Origin: Victivallaceae bacterium
GTDB taxonomy: Bacteria > Verrucomicrobiota > Lentisphaeria > Victivallales > Victivallaceae
Direction of reading: 5' to 3'
DNA length: 64,000 nt
Assembly (NCBI GenBank): GCA_016292515.1
Contig: JAEDIJ010000002.1
Span: 1-64,000 of the forward strand
Part shown: one piece after another, positions 60,976-64,000 of the stretch
Layout of the letters: each line of letters starts with the position of its first letter
How positions within the stretch are numbered: position 1 is the first letter of the stretch
Notes under the pieces: generated by a model
What the model was told of the DNA's origin: nothing
Databases searched by the model: none
What the model saw: the letters and a program-made list of their open reading frames with translations, nothing else
Position numbers and translations under genes: made by a program

Positions 60976-62256
60976 ATGAATACGACGGCGGAAAATCTCA
61001 AAAGACATCTTTCTTATCTGACGGGAAAAATCGGGGTGCGCCTTGCCGGTTCTCCGGCGGAGCGTCAGGCGGCGGAATACATCGCATCGGAGTGCAGAAA
61101 ATACGCTTCCCGCGTCACGATCGAGGAATTCCCGGTCAACGAACGCTGTGTGATCAGTGAAAAACTTGAAGTCGAGATCGACGGCGTCTACCGGGAATTT
61201 CCCGCTTCGCTTTTCAGTTCGGCAAGCACGACCGACGGCAAGGTCGTCGAGGCGGAGCTGGTCACATTCGACCTTGCCAGCGGCTATCAGCGCAAGGATT
61301 TCTCCCATCTCACCGGCAAGGCGGTCATCCACCTCGGATGTCACCTCGAAAACGAAAACGACTACCGCCGTCTGATGGAGGCGAAGCCCGCATTCATTTT
61401 GTTTGTCGATGTCCGCTATACCGGGACGATCCCGCTCGCGGACGGACTCTTTCCCGCTTACGCGGCGAAGTACGGCGCCTGTCCCTGTTTGGACGTCGCC
61501 TATATGGACGCGTGGAAGTGGGTGCAGTCGGGGGCGAAAAAGGCGCGTATCTGCGTTGCGGGCGGCAGTCGCAAAAGCCAAACGACGGTCGTCGTCTGCG
61601 AAATTCCCGGCACCGATCCCGATGCCGGAGTCATCTACGCCGGAGGGCATCACGACACGCAGGCGGGGACGGTCGGCGCGGACGACAACGCGATCGGAAG
61701 TGCCGCCGTGATCGAAATGGCGCGCATCTTGTCGCAGACGCCGCACAAAAAGACTTTCCGTCTTTGCAGTTTCGGCGCCGAGGAGCAATTGTCGCTCGGG
61801 AGCGCGAGTTATGTGCGCGCGCACCGCGCCGAAATCGAAAAAAACGGCGTTTTTATGTGCAATTTCGACTCGATGGGCTCCGCGCTCGGCTGGAATGTCT
61901 TTACGACGAGCATCGACGACGCGTTGCGGCAAAAACTCTATGCCGTTTTCAATCGCAACGACCTTTATTTCAAGGAAAACACGGCGCCGGATCCCTACAC
62001 CGATCAATTCCCCTTTGCCGCCGCCAAAGTTCCCGGAGTCCGCATCGGCAGAAAAAACTGCACTGCGGGGATATACTATCACCACCGCCGCGACAACGAT
62101 ATGTCGGTGATCGGTTTCGACGTCGCGGCGAGTCTGGTCGAAGCGGCGGCGCAATTCGTCGCGGAAATCGCCGATGAAACGGGGCGTTATCCCATCGATG
62201 CCGCGCAACAGTCCGAGATCAATCGCCTTTTCAACGCGGTCTACGGGGGATTTTAA
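60976..62256 (+). CDS. M28-family metallopeptidase
   Basis: A 426-residue zinc aminopeptidase-like protein without a signal peptide. Metal ligands are GGHHDTQ, VGADDNAIGSAA and NFDSMG; the catalytic Glu pair is in FGAEEQLSLG, and YYHHRRDND supplies the last His. An apical PA-like insertion lies at about 60-190. GGAGG precedes the ATG. It is followed by GH28 after 3 bp, so the two are co-transcribed. Substrate peptide unknown. Confidence 0.88.
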   Translation: MNTTAENLKRHLSYLTGKIGVRLAGSPAERQAAEYIASECRKYASRVTIEEFPVNERCVISEKLEVEIDGVYREFPASLFSSASTTDGKVVEAELVTFDLASGYQRKDFSHLTGKAVIHLGCHLENENDYRRLMEAKPAFILFVDVRYTGTIPLADGLFPAYAAKYGACPCLDVAYMDAWKWVQSGAKKARICVAGGSRKSQTTVVVCEIPGTDPDAGVIYAGGHHDTQAGTVGADDNAIGSAAVIEMARILSQTPHKKTFRLCSFGAEEQLSLGSASYVRAHRAEIEKNGVFMCNFDSMGSALGWNVFTTSIDDALRQKLYAVFNRNDLYFKENTAPDPYTDQFPFAAAKVPGVRIGRKNCTAGIYYHHRRDNDMSVIGFDVAASLVEAAAQFVAEIADETGRYPIDAAQQSEINRLFNAVYGGF

Positions 62257-62259
62257 GCG

Positions 62260-63465
62260 GTGACGGACGGAAAAAGGTTTTGCGCGACAAATCATCTTGC
62301 CGCCGGAAAAACGCCGGAAACGGATTTTTTGGCGATCCGCCGCGCGATCCAGGCGTGTGCCGCCGCAGGCGGCGGAGTTGTCGAAGTGCCGCAGGGCGTG
62401 TGGCATTCAGGAGCCATCGAACTTGCAAGTCACATTCATTTGCATTTGGCGAAAGACGCCGTGATCGAATTTTCCCCCGATCGGCACGATTACTTTCCCG
62501 CCGTTTTCGTGCGGTGGGAGGGCGTCGAGTGTTTCAGCACGCGTCCGCTCATTTACGCGCGGGACGCGGAGGACGTCGCGATCACGGGCGAGGGCACGTT
62601 GCGCGGCAACGGTGCGGCGTGGCGGCAATTCAGCGCGAAGCCGGAGCACCGCCGCCGCGCGGAAGCGTTGCGCGCGATGTGCGGTATGCCGGTCGAGCAA
62701 CGCATCCTGGATAAGGAAGAAAACTTTTTGCGCCCCTCCTTTGTCCACTTCGTCAACTGTCGCAACGTTTTGTGGGAAAATTTCACCATCGAAAACGGCC
62801 CGATGTGGACACTTCACCCCGTCTACTGCCGAAATCTTGTCGCGCGCGGTCTTACCATCCATACGGCGGGCCCTAACACCGACGGGCTCAATCCCGATTC
62901 GTGCGACGGAGTGCTCATCGAAAATTGCGAATTTTCCACCGGCGACGACTGCATCGCGATCAAGTCGGGGTTGAATTCCGACGGATGGCGGGTCGGTCGC
63001 CCCTGCCGGAATATCCGGATCTTTCATTGCAGAATGACGGGCGGCCACGCCGCAATCGCTTTCGGCAGTGAATTGTCCGGCGGCATCGAAAACGTCGAGA
63101 TCCGCGATTGCGACGTCAGCCGTACCGGATTGGGCATCCGCTTCAAAACTCTCCCCGGTCGCGGCGGATTTGTCCGCGATGTCAACGTGAAAAACGTCGC
63201 AATGCGCGATCTCCGCGGCAGTGCGCTTCACTTCGATATGGATTACGTCCAGACGACGTTGCCCTCCGCCGATTGCCGGGGGACGGTGCTGGAAAATCTT
63301 TTCTTTGATCACGTTGACTGCCGCAATGCGGAAATCGGTGTTTTTCTCAAAGGACATCCGGCGATGGCGGTGAAAAATCTGAATTTTTCCGCCCTGTCGA
63401 TCGAGGCGGCAAACCATATTGTCCGCGAGGGGACGCCGATCGATTTCACCCTGAAAGAGGAATGA
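62260..63465 (+). CDS. Glycoside hydrolase family 28 (polygalacturonase-like)
   Basis: A 401-residue right-handed beta-helix enzyme. Catalytic acids lie in NTDGLNPDS and STGDDCIAIKSG, with RMTGGHAAIAFGSE supplying the His motif and GIRFKT the conserved basic residue. The usual GHG is GHA, a minor change. No signal peptide is apparent, so the product would act on imported oligogalacturonides. GTG 62260 follows GGGGGA. It is the last gene before the trp leader region. Confidence 0.88.
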   Translation: MTDGKRFCATNHLAAGKTPETDFLAIRRAIQACAAAGGGVVEVPQGVWHSGAIELASHIHLHLAKDAVIEFSPDRHDYFPAVFVRWEGVECFSTRPLIYARDAEDVAITGEGTLRGNGAAWRQFSAKPEHRRRAEALRAMCGMPVEQRILDKEENFLRPSFVHFVNCRNVLWENFTIENGPMWTLHPVYCRNLVARGLTIHTAGPNTDGLNPDSCDGVLIENCEFSTGDDCIAIKSGLNSDGWRVGRPCRNIRIFHCRMTGGHAAIAFGSELSGGIENVEIRDCDVSRTGLGIRFKTLPGRGGFVRDVNVKNVAMRDLRGSALHFDMDYVQTTLPSADCRGTVLENLFFDHVDCRNAEIGVFLKGHPAMAVKNLNFSALSIEAANHIVREGTPIDFTLKEE

Positions 63466-63491
63466 ATTTTGCAAAAAAATTTTTTTCCGGC

Positions 63492-63520
63492 TTGAAAAAC
63501 GATAAGTTCCGGGATATTTT
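63492..63520 (+). promoter_or_regulatory. Promoter of the trp leader
   Basis: TTGAAA (63492-63497), 17-nt spacer, TATTTT (63515-63520). Transcription should begin only a few bases before the leader-peptide start. Confidence 0.7.
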
Positions 63521-63529
63521 ATAAGTATT

Positions 63530-63577
63530 ATGATGAATATCGGCAAACAGAATTTCACGTGGTGGCGCCGGCGGTGA
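63530..63577 (+). CDS. trpL: trp leader peptide (MMNIGKQNFTWWRRR)
   Basis: A 15-codon frame ending in TGA at 63575. Two adjacent Trp codons TGG TGG (63560-63565) stand just before the attenuator's first pairing segment. ATG at 63530 or 63533 could start it. The ribosome site is weak, which is common in leader peptides or in near-leaderless transcripts. The context before a TrpB-type gene is the classic arrangement for tryptophan attenuation. Confidence 0.85.
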   Translation: MMNIGKQNFTWWRRR

Positions 63578-63674
63578 TTTCCGTCGTGGCGCAGAGATTC
63601 TTTTGCAAAGGCGGAGCGATGAAAAAGATCGTTCCTCAAATCAAGCCCCGATGGAAAACCCACCGGGGTTTTTT
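63565..63674 (+). promoter_or_regulatory. trp transcription attenuator
   Basis: Segment 1:2 pairs 63565-63574 with 63581-63592 (10 bp with a bulge, loop TGATTT). Segment 2:3, the antiterminator, pairs TTTCCGTCG (63578-63586) with CGATGGAAA (63649-63657). Segment 3:4, the terminator, pairs CCCCG and TGG with CCA and CGGGG (63646-63668), then TTTTTT. The folds are mutually exclusive, and ribosome stalling at the Trp codons would cover segment 1 and favour the antiterminator. Confidence 0.85.
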
Positions 63675-63713
63675 CATCGATGTGATCAATATGATTGATA
63701 TAAGGAGGTCATT

Positions 63714-64000
63714 ATGAGCAAGGAAATTCCGATCAAGATTTATCTGGACGAAGCGAGTTTGCCCAAGGCGTGGTACAATCTGCGCGCGGATATGAAAAAC
63801 AAACCGGCGCCGTTATTAGACCCGAAAACCGGCAAAGTCGCCGATTTCGAGATGCTCCGTCAGGTTTTCTGCGACGAACTCGCCCGGCAGGAACTCAATG
63901 AGACCGACCGTTTCATCGAGATCCCGCAGGAGGTGCGCGAGTTTTACCGGATGTACCGTCCGTCGCCGCTCGTTCACGCCGTCTTTCTGGAAAAGGCGCT
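63714..64000 (+). CDS. trpB: TrpB2-like tryptophan synthase beta chain, partial at the window edge
   Basis: Only the first 95 residues are inside the window. IKIYLDEASLPKAWYNLRAD, PLLDPKTGKVADFEMLRQVFCDEL, EIPQEVREFYRMYRPSPLVHAVFLEKAL are the N-terminal pattern of the TrpB2 subgroup rather than classic TrpB1. A perfect AAGGAGGT lies 7 nt before ATG 63714. The PLP Lys lies beyond the window. The attenuator upstream indicates control by tryptophan supply. Confidence 0.85.
   Translation, partial: MSKEIPIKIYLDEASLPKAWYNLRADMKNKPAPLLDPKTGKVADFEMLRQVFCDELARQELNETDRFIEIPQEVREFYRMYRPSPLVHAVFLEKA

Noticed and set aside
1..64000. tRNA, rRNA and CRISPR arrays
   Set aside because: Reading all larger intergenic gaps showed no cloverleaf-like, rRNA-like or regularly spaced direct-repeat sequence. 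A tRNA scan would settle small misses.

Overview
The window is 64 kb of GC-rich, gene-dense bacterial chromosome, most consistent with the PVC superphylum and probably Lentisphaerota (Victivallales-like). This placement is an inference from gene content: an FTLVELL-type pseudopilin, many sugar-acting enzymes, a separate AICAR transformylase next to PurT-type purine synthesis, and a divergent DnaA. No rRNA, tRNA or CRISPR array was seen. Promoters are bacterial sigma70-like (TTGNNN, 16-18 nt, TATNTT).

Layout. 1-2.6 kb: SDR reductase, pseudopilin, purT. 2.6-4.5 kb: dnaA behind an origin-like tract of 11-bp repeats. 4.7-11.5 kb: a six-gene cassette (HlyB-like ABC exporter, HlyD adaptor, PqqD-like protein, S26-like peptidase, radical SAM/SPASM enzyme, HprK-like P-loop protein) that looks like a peptide maturation/export system without a visible precursor. 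11.5-17.6 kb: a lipoprotein, a lytic transglycosylase with two solute-binding domains, a frameshifted HExxH protein and a cation-chloride-cotransporter-like permease. 17.7-24 kb: a large secreted glycosidase-like protein, a NodB deacetylase, and thiC under a TPP riboswitch. 24-30.9 kb: an XRE-cupin-acyl-CoA synthetase fusion, an AAA+/DUF4143 ATPase bracketed by two 39-bp palindromes, dinB and ychF.

31-39.2 kb: an S10/spc ribosomal-protein cluster that begins at rplV, lacks rpmD and ends with secY and cmk. It is preceded by a ~350-nt structured leader. 39.3-45.2 kb: manA, argS, fucU, then a regulator-amidohydrolase-acetyltransferase operon. 45.7-54.3 kb: a fucosidase-like enzyme, a TSCPD protein, argH, holB, tmk, the AICAR transformylase, a TPR membrane protein, a TrmH methyltransferase, a WecA/MraY-type transferase and a ferredoxin. 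54.3-63.5 kb: a glycosyltransferase, an MFS carrier, a second large glycosidase-like paralogue, an M28 peptidase and a GH28 enzyme. The right edge enters a TrpB2-like gene behind a complete trp attenuator with leader peptide.

Two structures cut across the map. A ~150-310 bp dispersed intergenic element occurs five times, always with its hairpin end facing the 3' end of a gene, plus once as a minimal palindrome. Several genes also have cis-regulatory RNA folds: the TPP riboswitch, the trp attenuator and the r-protein leader hairpins. Glycan breakdown (fucose, polygalacturonate-like substrates) is the main metabolic theme of the accessory genes.
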